Shown here: piece by piece, positions 27,897-36,240 of the stretch
Layout: each line of letters starts with the position of its first letter
Position numbering within the stretch: the first letter of the stretch is position 1
NCBI RefSeq assembly: GCF_002979455.1
Contig: NZ_PCOU01000009.1
Span: 62,001 to 126,000, forward strand
Reading direction: 5' to 3'
DNA length: 64,000 nucleotides
Origin: Chryseobacterium sp. MYb7
GTDB taxonomy: Bacteria > Bacteroidota > Bacteroidia > Flavobacteriales > Weeksellaceae
Position numbers and translations under genes: made by a program
The notes under the pieces: generated by a model
Seen by the model: only the letters and a program-made list of their open reading frames with translations
Told to the model about the DNA's origin: nothing
Database searches by the model: none

Positions 27897-28364
27897 TTAT
27901 TTTTCGATAATTGATTTTAAATCAGCAGGAGAGTAGTATTTGTTTTTTAATACTTTATGATCAGCCTGTCTGTAAACATTGAATTTTTCTCCAGACTTTT
28001 CATAAAAAGATTCTACTTCCTTCTCTTTGTAGAATTCAACAGTTTCCTTTGCCTGTTCTTCATTATCACATGCTTTCGACATATTGGAGCGCTGAACTTC
28101 GTTGAATAGCTCTACAAATTTGCTGCCAAGTCCGAATTCCAGAACAGCACCACTCAAAACATACTGAAGATCACACAATGCGTCAGCAATTTCTACAATA
28201 TTGTTATCTGCAATGGCTTGTTTCAGTTCGTTTAATTCTTCCTGTAAAAGTTCTACTCTCAGGTTACATCTTTCAGGAGAAGGAATTTGTGGTGTATCTA
28301 AAATAGGGGCTTTGAAAGTAGTATGGAATTCTGCTACTTGGTTCAAACTATCAATTTTATCCAT
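27897..28364 (-). CDS. MazG-type nucleoside triphosphate pyrophosphohydrolase
   Basis: This 155-residue all-alpha NTP pyrophosphatase has the metal-binding pattern EExNE...ExxD in LLQEELNELKQAI and IVEIADALCDLQYV. The start at 28364 (MDKIDSLNQVAEFH) is supported by a perfect -7 box TATCTTTG at 28383-28390; a longer frame to 28481 runs through that promoter. Members cleave dNTPs or house-clean modified nucleotides. First gene of a three-gene operon. Confidence 0.88.
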   Translation of the reverse strand: MDKIDSLNQVAEFHTTFKAPILDTPQIPSPERCNLRVELLQEELNELKQAIADNNIVEIADALCDLQYVLSGAVLEFGLGSKFVELFNEVQRSNMSKACDNEEQAKETVEFYKEKEVESFYEKSGEKFNVYRQADHKVLKNKYYSPADLKSIIEK

Positions 28365-28382
28365 GAATTTTTTTATTTCCCA

Positions 28383-28390
28383 CAAAGATA
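28383..28390 (-). promoter_or_regulatory. -7 box of the pyrophosphohydrolase operon
   Basis: The minus strand reads TATCTTTG, 19 bases upstream of the start at 28364; this decides the start over the longer ORF. Confidence 0.7.
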
Positions 28391-28486
28391 GAAAAGGATT
28401 TGTAAAATGTGAAATGTACAGGACTAAATGTGTGAATAAAGAATTGATTGAAAATTTTTCAAAACAAAATTTAATCTGCAAAAATC

Positions 28487-28523
28487 AATAAAACCACAAC
28501 TATAAAAATTGTGGTTTTATTTT
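28487..28523 (-). terminator. terminator downstream of the TNT-like/Cys-rich pair
   Basis: A 13-bp perfect stem (28487-28499 with 28509-28521) with 9-nt loop lies 33 bases after the stop at 28555. U-rich on either strand. Confidence 0.8.
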
Positions 28524-28554
28524 GAAATATTTTAATTCTATTCAATTACTGCAA

Positions 28555-28965
28555 CTACTCATATTTCCAGATACCAGAAACGGTTAGCATCATCAATCCC
28601 GGCTGTTTTTCTCCATAGCTGAACACACAAAGATATTTTGAATGACAGGAAGAACAATCTGTTCCAAAATACAAAGTGGGCATATTATTAACGGTCAGTT
28701 CTCCAAAATGAAACATACTCTGAGAGGTTCCGTTGGCGATTCCGTGTTGTAACAATTCATCTTTGGATATCACTTTATCTTCATGATACAGTTGAAGGAT
28801 AGGGAATCCAGATGAATAGGGTGCTATTTCAAGGGTATTTTTGTGATTGCAATGACTGCAGTTGAAAGTTGTTATTGCTGATGGAAGAGCTTCATCATTA
28901 ATAAAGGTGCTTTTTTCAACAGAAGCTTTTTCTGTAATTTTTATTTTTTCTGAGATTGAATACAT
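28555..28965 (-). CDS. small cysteine-rich protein, candidate immunity partner of the TNT-like lipoprotein
   Basis: This 136-residue protein without signal has paired cysteines resembling a zinc ribbon: C36 and C39 (NCSHCN) and C104, C107 and C113 (DCSSCHSKYLC). It starts 10 bases after the TNT-like lipoprotein gene and shares its terminator. No family is recognised. Position and size fit an immunity or chaperone protein for that neighbour, but this is inference; it could equally be an unrelated metal-binding protein. Confidence 0.75.
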   Translation of the reverse strand: MYSISEKIKITEKASVEKSTFINDEALPSAITTFNCSHCNHKNTLEIAPYSSGFPILQLYHEDKVISKDELLQHGIANGTSQSMFHFGELTVNNMPTLYFGTDCSSCHSKYLCVFSYGEKQPGLMMLTVSGIWKYE

Positions 28966-28975
28966 CTGGGGTAAT

Positions 28976-29689
28976 TTATGGCTGAATAACTGTGCCTACT
29001 AAGTTAGGATATTTTCCGCTTGGACTTTTCTTAATGGTGATTTTTATATAACCTTCTTCTGCCAGCTTATTCCATGTTTTCTGATATCCTGTGTTGATGT
29101 CGAGAGGGATTTTCCACATGGTTTGTTTTCCTTTTCCTGCCTGGCTAAACCAAGGAATAATATCTGCTGTCTGGGTTTTAAACTGCATGGAATTGTTCAA
29201 TACATCAATTTCGTAATAGAAATCGTATTTGTCTTCAGTCTGGTTCAAAGCTCTTTGTGTGAAAGTATACACATATCCGTTGATGATCGGACTTGTAAAG
29301 CTTCCCCCTAAAGTAGGAACACCTGTTCCGTTATAACTGCCAACAGCTCCGCTATATCGGTCAAACTTCTGTCCAACTTGTAACGGAACATCGTCAACAA
29401 TATTGTAGCCTCCATTAGCAGGCGGCCATCCGCCATTTAAATTATTAGCCTTAAAAAGGGATTCCAGTTCACTCCATTTACCTCTTTTATACAGATCATA
29501 AGCTTGATTTCTGATGGCCTGACTTACCGAGTTGTTGCTGTCATAAGTTGCTGCCAGCTCATCAGCCGTTTTGTAGAATACAGAGGTAACGTCAGGATTG
29601 ATGTCTATTACATCATCATTGTCTGAACTACAGGCTACCGAGAGCGTAGTAATTGTTAAAAAAAAGAAGTACTTAAATAAATGTTTCAT
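28976..29689 (-). CDS. lipoprotein with TNT-like (NAD glycohydrolase toxin fold) domain
   Basis: This 237-residue lipoprotein has lipobox SVAC (C20) and an acidic linker. Residues 85-235 resemble the tuberculosis necrotizing toxin (TNT) domain: WPP at 88-90, an aspartate-arginine pair at D110-R111 (KFDRYSG), GSYNGTG, and PWFSQAGKGKQ (179-189), which lines up by eye with the glutamine-bearing PAFGQPGGGLQ stretch of TNT. TNT-type enzymes hydrolyse NAD. Here, lipid anchoring suggests export to the envelope or surface rather than delivery by a known toxin system. Activity is inferred; a diverged, inactive relative is possible. Confidence 0.75.
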   Translation of the reverse strand: MKHLFKYFFFLTITTLSVACSSDNDDVIDINPDVTSVFYKTADELAATYDSNNSVSQAIRNQAYDLYKRGKWSELESLFKANNLNGGWPPANGGYNIVDDVPLQVGQKFDRYSGAVGSYNGTGVPTLGGSFTSPIINGYVYTFTQRALNQTEDKYDFYYEIDVLNNSMQFKTQTADIIPWFSQAGKGKQTMWKIPLDINTGYQKTWNKLAEEGYIKITIKKSPSGKYPNLVGTVIQP

Positions 29690-29789
29690 ATAAAAAATTT
29701 TAAATTATTTTAAAATTATTGAGGTATTAGAGGGGCTGCCTTTTTTGAAACATTACTTTCTTTACAAAGATCTTAGGTGAAATACTGAT

Positions 29790-30017
29790 TTGAATATTAT
29801 TTCTATTTTCCAGGCTGTAAAAGAAAATTTTTCAGGACTTGGATTAGGTTTAATAATATACTTTTCTGACCATAAATTGCCGGAAATACCAATTTATATC
29901 AAAACAGAGTCAAAAGAAGCAACTGCATCAGACGTTAAAAAACGGCTTGGAGCTCCCTTAAATACAATCTGGGTAAACGGCACAATGAAATATTACTATG
30001 TGATAAATGTAAATTAA
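29790..30017 (+). CDS. possible small protein or gene remnant (TTG start only)
   Basis: A 75-codon frame with protein-like C-terminal half (SDVKKRLGAPLNTIWVNGTM and a YYYVINVN end). The only start is TTG at 29790; an in-frame stop lies 12 bases upstream. It may be the 3' remnant of a larger gene or an unusual small protein. The surrounding 478 bases between 29690 and 30168 otherwise hold only AT-rich sequence and the terminator at 30124. Confidence 0.35.
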   Translation: MNIISIFQAVKENFSGLGLGLIIYFSDHKLPEIPIYIKTESKEATASDVKKRLGAPLNTIWVNGTMKYYYVINVN

Positions 30018-30123
30018 AAAACTTAAATATTAGTTATTTTGTTTCAAATAAAATGTTATTGTGAAATTTAATTAAATAATAAACGTATTTGAATTTATAT
30101 TTTTTATTTTTTTTCGAATAAAA

Positions 30124-30147
30124 AAAGCTGCCCGAATGAGCAGCTTT
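30124..30147 (-). terminator. terminator of metzincin 1
   Basis: AAAGCTGC pairs with GCAGCTTT (30124-30131 and 30140-30147), followed on the minus strand by more Us, 20 bases after the stop. Confidence 0.8.
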
Positions 30148-30167
30148 CTGATTGAATTATTTTCTTG

Positions 30168-32396
30168 TTACTTTTTAATGAATTGTTTTGCAAATCCTCC
30201 AACCTGGATTACGTAGGTGCCATTGGTTAGTTTATTGACATTCACTGTTCCGCTTTCCAGATTTCCTGCGCTGGCAAGTCTTCCGGCCATGTCATAGATT
30301 TTATATTCTTCATTGCTGGTGTTGGTAAGAGTAAGAATATCCTTTACGGGATTAGGATACATTTTGATTTCTGTAGATGATGAATTTACATCTGTTGGTT
30401 TATCATCAGAAGTTTTTACAGAAATATTGGCATTATTGATATCAAAGAAAATATGATTGCTTCCTTTAATCATTATTCTACCAGAATTAGTTAAAGTATC
30501 AGGGATTGTAATGGTTTCCGATCCGTCATTAGGAGTTGCTGTTAATAATGTGGTCCATGTAATTCCATTATCTGTTGACCACAGAATATCTACGTTGGCT
30601 GTATTTACTCCGTTGGCTGTGGTGCCTGCTACATCCCATGTCACTATTTGTGAACTCCCTTTTACATAGGAAACTGCTGTGTTTTGCGATGTTATGGCAA
30701 ATGGCCCTGCTGCTGAATTAACAGTGATCTTAGTGTCATCCGAATTATTTCCACCACCTCCGGCTTTGTTGTCGCGAACAGTGAGTCTGAAATTTAAAGT
30801 TCTGGCAACAGCGGGAAGAGCTTCAACATCTATTTGCATTCCTGTTGTCTTAAGAGCACCTGCTAAAATAGAAGACATTATTGGAAAATATCTTACAGGA
30901 GAACTTGAAGGAGTCCATGATCTGAATATGGGGCCTGCAATTTTTGTTTCTTTTGCTGCAGAATTAGCTCCTGTTTCAGAAGAAGTTCCTTTATCCATTT
31001 GTTCCCAGATATAGGTGAGCGGATCTCCGTCTGCATCAGTTGCGGATCCGGTAAGCATAAAAGGCGTGCTTTTAGGAATAATATAATCAAGCCCTGCATT
31101 TGCTGTAGGAACTGAATTTCCGGTAGGGGTGTTGAGGGAGCAAGTTTTTGTTTTGATATTATTGGTAATCTGTTCAATGCTCAAAGCGTGAAAAAACGGA
31201 TCTGAATTTTTCTGAACATCATAATTGGTAATACCTGCGTATCCCATGATGGTAGATCCTGAACCTGGTTCTACAGGTTTTAACCCAGATTGTGGTTCGT
31301 ATGACCATGTGTGGTTTCCTCCAAACTGATGTCCCATTTCATGAGCTACAAAATCAATGTCAAAAGTATCTCCTGAAGGATTGCCGTTTGCAGGAGAGGT
31401 GTATCCGCTTCCTTTATAACTGCTGGGATAGGTTATACCCTGATCTTCATAAGTAGACATATCATTATCACAAATACACCCGATACATCCTGCATTGCCA
31501 CCACTGCCATCTCTGCCGAAAAGGTGTCCTATATCAAAATTATTATTTCCAATGGAAGAGTTTAGTGTATTCATAAGCTCCAGGTTCCATTTTTTCATTT
31601 GTGAAGATGGAGAGTAGGGATCTGTGGATGCATTGGTGTAAATGATATCGTCATTATTGGCAATAAGAACCATTCTTGCTGAAAAATCATTTTCAAAAAT
31701 ACCATTTACGCGGGTCATTGTATTGTTCATAGCTGCTAAAGCCTGAGCTTTTGTTCCCCCAAAATAAGAGGTATATTCTCCTGTACAAGAAAGAGCAAGC
31801 CTGAATGTTCTTAATATGGCATCATCTGCATTTTTATTTGATACGGCCTTAAGATTTCCCTTTTGAGCTACATCTAAAACTTTACATTCAAGTTTATTCA
31901 GGTTGTCTTTATTGTCTGACTTTTTGTAAATGATATAAGTTGAAAGATCTTTGGTGTAAGGTTGAATAAAAACAGCAGATTTGTCACCATAAATTTCCAT
32001 AGAAGAAAGTCCCAGGGAAGAAATGCTGAAATAAACCTTTGATGCAGGATCTTCCACGCCTACGCCTATATAGGATTTGATATCCGGATATTTAGCAGCC
32101 AGCTCAGGTTCAAAATTAGAATTTTCTGCTACTTTGAAATTTTCCATTTTCCCAGCTGAATTGGGAAAAGAGATAATTGTTTCAGATTTCTGTGTTGATC
32201 TTTTTGGGGCTTTTGCCAATACATTTTTTAATCCATTTATATTCAGATGATATAGCTGTGGATTTTCAAAACGTGACATGTTTTCTAAAATCGGAGAGAA
32301 TGTTTTTGAGGAGCCTAAGGTCCATAAACGATCTGTCTGTGCGAATGTAATACCCGACAATGCGAGCATCCCCGTCATTAATAATTGTTTTTTCAC
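30168..32396 (-). CDS. secreted reprolysin-like metzincin metallopeptidase with T9SS sorting domain
   Basis: This 742-residue exoenzyme has a signal peptide (to TFAQ, residue 20) and a propeptide-like region (25-190), then a metzincin domain with HEMGHQFGGNH (HExxHxxGxxH) and Met-turn STIMGYAG. Cysteines NAGCIGCICD lie before the zinc site. Beta-sandwich domains follow (about 430-650), and a T9SS type A tail (MYPNPVKD, ending FIKK). It is likely a secreted protease for host or environmental protein. It is paralogous to the next gene but lacks its fibronectin and GEVED insert. Confidence 0.93.
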   Translation of the reverse strand: MKKQLLMTGMLALSGITFAQTDRLWTLGSSKTFSPILENMSRFENPQLYHLNINGLKNVLAKAPKRSTQKSETIISFPNSAGKMENFKVAENSNFEPELAAKYPDIKSYIGVGVEDPASKVYFSISSLGLSSMEIYGDKSAVFIQPYTKDLSTYIIYKKSDNKDNLNKLECKVLDVAQKGNLKAVSNKNADDAILRTFRLALSCTGEYTSYFGGTKAQALAAMNNTMTRVNGIFENDFSARMVLIANNDDIIYTNASTDPYSPSSQMKKWNLELMNTLNSSIGNNNFDIGHLFGRDGSGGNAGCIGCICDNDMSTYEDQGITYPSSYKGSGYTSPANGNPSGDTFDIDFVAHEMGHQFGGNHTWSYEPQSGLKPVEPGSGSTIMGYAGITNYDVQKNSDPFFHALSIEQITNNIKTKTCSLNTPTGNSVPTANAGLDYIIPKSTPFMLTGSATDADGDPLTYIWEQMDKGTSSETGANSAAKETKIAGPIFRSWTPSSSPVRYFPIMSSILAGALKTTGMQIDVEALPAVARTLNFRLTVRDNKAGGGGNNSDDTKITVNSAAGPFAITSQNTAVSYVKGSSQIVTWDVAGTTANGVNTANVDILWSTDNGITWTTLLTATPNDGSETITIPDTLTNSGRIMIKGSNHIFFDINNANISVKTSDDKPTDVNSSSTEIKMYPNPVKDILTLTNTSNEEYKIYDMAGRLASAGNLESGTVNVNKLTNGTYVIQVGGFAKQFIKK

Positions 32397-32517
32397 GCAA
32401 ATGTATTTTCATCAAAAATAGTAAAAAAAATGCCTGAAAATATATTTTATCTGGATGTTTTTTGTCAGTATTCCCTTAAATAGAAAGAAGTATTAAAAAT
32501 ATTTTATAAAATTCAAT

Positions 32518-32553
32518 AAAAAAGAAAACCTGTTCTACATAGAACAGGTTTTC
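32518..32553 (-). terminator. terminator of metzincin 2
   Basis: A 14-bp perfect stem (32524-32537 with 32540-32553) with a two-base loop is followed on the minus strand by a U-run. Confidence 0.85.
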
Positions 32554-32585
32554 ACATCGTTTAATTTAAAAAAGTCTATTAGTTA

Positions 32586-35516
32586 CTAATTTTTAATGAA
32601 CCTCTTAGCTGATTCTCCGATTTGAATCATATAAGCACCTTTTACAAGATTGCTTACGTTCACAGAACCTCTTTGAAGTTTTCCTGAGTCAATTAGTTTT
32701 CCACCCATATCGAAGATTTTATAATCTTCTGATGTCGTATTTGAAATAAAAAGTTGATCTCTCACTGGGTTTGGATAAAGCTTCACATCTGTGATCAGGT
32801 CTTTCGTATTCTGAAGATCTCCTTTTCCTGAAGAAACAATGTTAAGGGTGTAATCTTCAACCTGTCCGTAAGTAAATGCTTCACATGAAGAAGTAGGGAT
32901 TGAACTATATTTCATCATTACTCTCATTCTTGTAGACCCAACAGTTGCTGTAGATGGGATTGTGATAGATCCGGTAACCGGGCTGGTTGTAGAACCTGCT
33001 TTTGTCCATGCTAGCTCTCCGCTGTCTGTAAAGTCTCCGTCTCCGTTGTAATCAATATAAACAGCATATGCTTCGCTGTATTTTGTAGAAGTCCAAACCG
33101 GAGTAATAGAAATTGTGTAAGCGCTTCCTCTTGTAACATTAGTGGAAACTGACGTGAAGTTTTCATAACCCGCAGTTCCTGTAGAAGTATTATTAATAGA
33201 TCCGAATGTTACGTTTCCGATTCTTTCATCAGCAGTATTGGACGCTGAAGAAGAACAGTATGAAACAGTTCCTCCTGAAAGCGTAGTAACACTTACTGTG
33301 TTGCTGGAAACAGAAGCATTTCCTGCTGCATCTTTTGCTTTAACAGAGAAAGAATACGTAGTTGCTGGAGAAAGCCCAGTCACAGTATAAGTAGTAGAAG
33401 CAGTAGAACCAATTAATGAAGCTCCCTGATATACATCGTATCCGGTAACGCCTACATTGTCTGTAGCACCAGACCATGAAAGATTGGTTGTAGTAGCAGT
33501 AGTTCCTGAAGCGGCAAGTGTAGGAGCTGTTGGAGCTATTGTATCAGGAGTTCCTGAACCTGCATTTACAGAGATATTGGCATTGTTGACATCAAAGAAA
33601 ATGTGATTTGATCCTTTTACCATAATTCTTCCTGTAGTGGTAGTAGAATTAGGAATGGTAACAGCTTGTGAACCGTCATTTGGAGTTCCTGCCAATAGAG
33701 TAGTCCATGTATTTCCGTTGTCTGTAGACCAAAGAATATCCACATTAGCAGCGTTTACACCATTTGCTGTAGTTCCCGCTACGTTCCATGTAACAGTTTG
33801 AGAGCTTCCTCCTGCGTAAGTAGTTGCTGAATTCTGTGAAGTTATGTTGAATGGTCCTGCGGTCCCGTTAACGGTGATTACAGCATCATCAGAATTGTTT
33901 CCTGAACCTCCGGCTTTGTTGTCACGAACGGTAAATCTAAAGTTCAATGTTCTTGCCACTGAAGAAAGAGCTTCTACGGTAATTTCAGAACCTGCTGTAG
34001 TGGTTGCACCTGTTAAAACAGAAGCCATTCTTGGGAAATATCTTACAGGAGCAGTGGTAGGAGTCCATGATCTGAAGTTAGGTCCTGAAGCTTTAGTTGC
34101 GCTGGCTGCTGAGCTTGCTCCTGTCTGAGAAGAAGAAGCGTTGTCCATTTGCTCCCAGATGTAGGTTAAAGAATCTCCGTCAGCGTCTGTTCCGGTACCT
34201 GTAAGAACAAATGGAGTCCCTTTTGGAATGGTATAATCTAAACCTGCGCTTGCTGTAGGAATTGAGTTTCCTGTGTTGGTATTGACAGAGCAGGTTTTAG
34301 CTTTGATATTATTTGTGATCTGCTGAATGCTTATTGCGTGGAAGAATGCATCAGAATGAGGTTGGATATCCTGACTCGTAATTCCAGCATATCCCATGAT
34401 GGTTGATCCGGATCCAGGTTCCATATTGGCACCGGTTCCTTCATTGTTCATTGAGAATGTGTGATTTCCTCCAAATTGGTGTCCCATTTCGTGGGCTACG
34501 TAGTCGATATCAAAATTATCTCCTGATGGAATAGCGTCTGCGGGAGAAGTGTATCCGCTTCCTTTTGATCCGTTGGTACAGATACAGCCGATACATCCTG
34601 CATTTCCGCCACCTCCTGAAGCTCCGAATAAGTGTCCGATGTCGTAATTAGCTTCACCAATTACAGAAGTTAAAGTACTTTGTAATTGGGAATTCCAGCT
34701 GCTCATTCCTGAGGCTGCAGAATAAGGGTCTGTAGAAGCATTGGTGTAGATGACAGCATCATTGTTGGCGATCAGAACCATTCTTGCTGCGAAATCTTTT
34801 TCAAAAACACCGTTTACACGAGTCATTGTGGTATTCATTGCAGCTAAAGCCTGAGCTTTTGTACCTCCGAAATAAGTGGTGTATTCTCCGGTACAAGATA
34901 GTGCCAGTCTGAATGTTCTTAGTTTGGCATCATCAGCGTTAGGTCTTGCAGCAAGAGCAGAGTTGGAAACTCCTTTCTGTGCAGCGTCTACTACTGTACA
35001 TTCAAACTTGTTAAGATCATCTTTTTTGTCGGATTTTCTGTACACTACATAAGAAGAAAGATCTTTACTGTAGGGTTCGATGAAAACTGCAGATTTATCA
35101 CCGTAAATTTCCATGGATGACAGTCCTAGTGGAGAAACACTGAAATAGACTGTGGAATTAGGGTCATCCAGACCTTGTCCTACATAGGATTTGATATCCG
35201 GGTATTTTGCTGCCAACTCAGGGGCAAAATTGGAATTCTCCCTCACTTTAAAATTTTCCATTCTGCCTTCAGAATTCGGAAAAGAGATGATGAGTTCTGA
35301 CTTTTCGCCTGCAGCCAGTCTTTTGGGAGCTTTTGCCAGAACATTCTTCAATCCGTTGATATCCAGGTTGTATACCTTTGGATTGCTGATGCCGGTTTTG
35401 TTTTCAAAAATCTCTGATGAAGTTTTTCTGGAACCTTCAGACCAAAGACGGTCAGTCTGTGCGAAAGAAATACCCGAAATCAGGAGCATTCCAATCAGCG
35501 TTAATTGTTTTTTCAT
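32586..35516 (-). CDS. secreted reprolysin-like metzincin with FnIII, GEVED and T9SS domains
   Basis: This 976-residue secreted protease is a paralog of metzincin 1. It has a signal peptide (to SFAQ), propeptide, HEMGHQFGGNH zinc site with Met-turn STIMGYAG, then beta-sandwich domains. A fibronectin type III module (APTAPTLAASG...NLSWSGATDNVGVTGYDVY, about residues 660-745) and a GEVED-type domain (YSEAYAVYIDYNGDGDFTD, ending VEDYTLNI, about 760-895) are inserted before the T9SS tail (LYPNPVRD, ending FIKN). Long noncoding leaders are absent. Likely surface or extracellular. Confidence 0.93.
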   Translation of the reverse strand: MKKQLTLIGMLLISGISFAQTDRLWSEGSRKTSSEIFENKTGISNPKVYNLDINGLKNVLAKAPKRLAAGEKSELIISFPNSEGRMENFKVRENSNFAPELAAKYPDIKSYVGQGLDDPNSTVYFSVSPLGLSSMEIYGDKSAVFIEPYSKDLSSYVVYRKSDKKDDLNKFECTVVDAAQKGVSNSALAARPNADDAKLRTFRLALSCTGEYTTYFGGTKAQALAAMNTTMTRVNGVFEKDFAARMVLIANNDAVIYTNASTDPYSAASGMSSWNSQLQSTLTSVIGEANYDIGHLFGASGGGGNAGCIGCICTNGSKGSGYTSPADAIPSGDNFDIDYVAHEMGHQFGGNHTFSMNNEGTGANMEPGSGSTIMGYAGITSQDIQPHSDAFFHAISIQQITNNIKAKTCSVNTNTGNSIPTASAGLDYTIPKGTPFVLTGTGTDADGDSLTYIWEQMDNASSSQTGASSAASATKASGPNFRSWTPTTAPVRYFPRMASVLTGATTTAGSEITVEALSSVARTLNFRFTVRDNKAGGSGNNSDDAVITVNGTAGPFNITSQNSATTYAGGSSQTVTWNVAGTTANGVNAANVDILWSTDNGNTWTTLLAGTPNDGSQAVTIPNSTTTTGRIMVKGSNHIFFDVNNANISVNAGSGTPDTIAPTAPTLAASGTTATTTNLSWSGATDNVGVTGYDVYQGASLIGSTASTTYTVTGLSPATTYSFSVKAKDAAGNASVSSNTVSVTTLSGGTVSYCSSSASNTADERIGNVTFGSINNTSTGTAGYENFTSVSTNVTRGSAYTISITPVWTSTKYSEAYAVYIDYNGDGDFTDSGELAWTKAGSTTSPVTGSITIPSTATVGSTRMRVMMKYSSIPTSSCEAFTYGQVEDYTLNIVSSGKGDLQNTKDLITDVKLYPNPVRDQLFISNTTSEDYKIFDMGGKLIDSGKLQRGSVNVSNLVKGAYMIQIGESAKRFIKN

Positions 35517-35654
35517 ATTAAATATTAAATTTGATTGTGGAATATCAAAGCTAATAAAAAATATGTTATGGAAAACAAAATTTTTTAAGATTATTTTAGA
35601 TTATCTATTTAATATATTATGTGATGCATTGAATATAATTGAAAAAACCTTTTA

Positions 35655-35692
35655 TTAAAAGAAAAATGACACATACCGAAGTATATGTCATT
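35655..35692 (-). terminator. terminator of the acyl-CoA dehydrogenase/DinB pair
   Basis: On the minus strand a 12-bp stem (one U-G pair) closes a UUCG tetraloop (35665-35676 with 35681-35692), followed by a U-rich tail, 28 bases after the stop. Confidence 0.85.
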
Positions 35693-35720
35693 CTTATGGT
35701 TTGATATAATATTTATTTAA

Positions 35721-36218
35721 TTACATATTATCATCAGCGGTAGGACCGTAAAGTCCGGGAACTTTATTTCCGGTTGATCTTAAATAGACAACCAGTTCCC
35801 CTCTGTGATGGTACAGGTGATTGTAAAGAAAAGCTCTTACCACCTGAACTTTTGGCATAGGAGGGAAGAGTACATTACCGTTCATTTCCATTTTCCATTC
35901 ATTAAAATAAGCGTTTTCATCAGAGTTTTCAAGAACTTTCTGAGCTTTCGCTACATTTTCTTCAAACTTGGCAACGATATTTTCTGCTTTGGAAATATCT
36001 CCTTTGTCATACTTGTAAGTGCCCATATCAAAAACATCCTGATTGAAAGTGGATTCATACCAATTATATACTTCTGCTATATGAGAAGCTAATTGACCTG
36101 TTGTCCAGTTTTTTTCAGATGGTTTCCAGTTTAAGGCACTGTCGGGAATTGCTTTTAAAATTTTTCTTGTGTTCTCTGCTTCATGCAGAAATTCACCTAA
36201 TAAGGCTTGTTTAATCAT
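35721..36218 (-). CDS. DinB family protein
   Basis: This 165-residue four-helix-bundle protein has the metal-binding histidines typical of DinB/YfiT proteins (ASHIAEVYNWYE near the middle and HLYHHRGEL at the C-terminus). The start at 36218 (MIKQALLGEFLHEAENTRK) begins the first helix; a longer frame to 36383 is only an overlap with the previous gene. Family members include metal-dependent thiol transferases. It lies 22 bases after the acyl-CoA dehydrogenase gene and probably shares its transcript. Confidence 0.88.
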   Translation of the reverse strand: MIKQALLGEFLHEAENTRKILKAIPDSALNWKPSEKNWTTGQLASHIAEVYNWYESTFNQDVFDMGTYKYDKGDISKAENIVAKFEENVAKAQKVLENSDENAYFNEWKMEMNGNVLFPPMPKVQVVRAFLYNHLYHHRGELVVYLRSTGNKVPGLYGPTADDNM

Positions 36219-36240
36219 TTGTATGTGTTTTAAATTAAGG

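Noticed and set aside
28365..28481. 39 extra N-terminal residues on the MazG-type enzyme
   Set aside because: They run through the perfect -7 box at 28383-28390; the family domain begins at MDKIDSLNQVAEFH.
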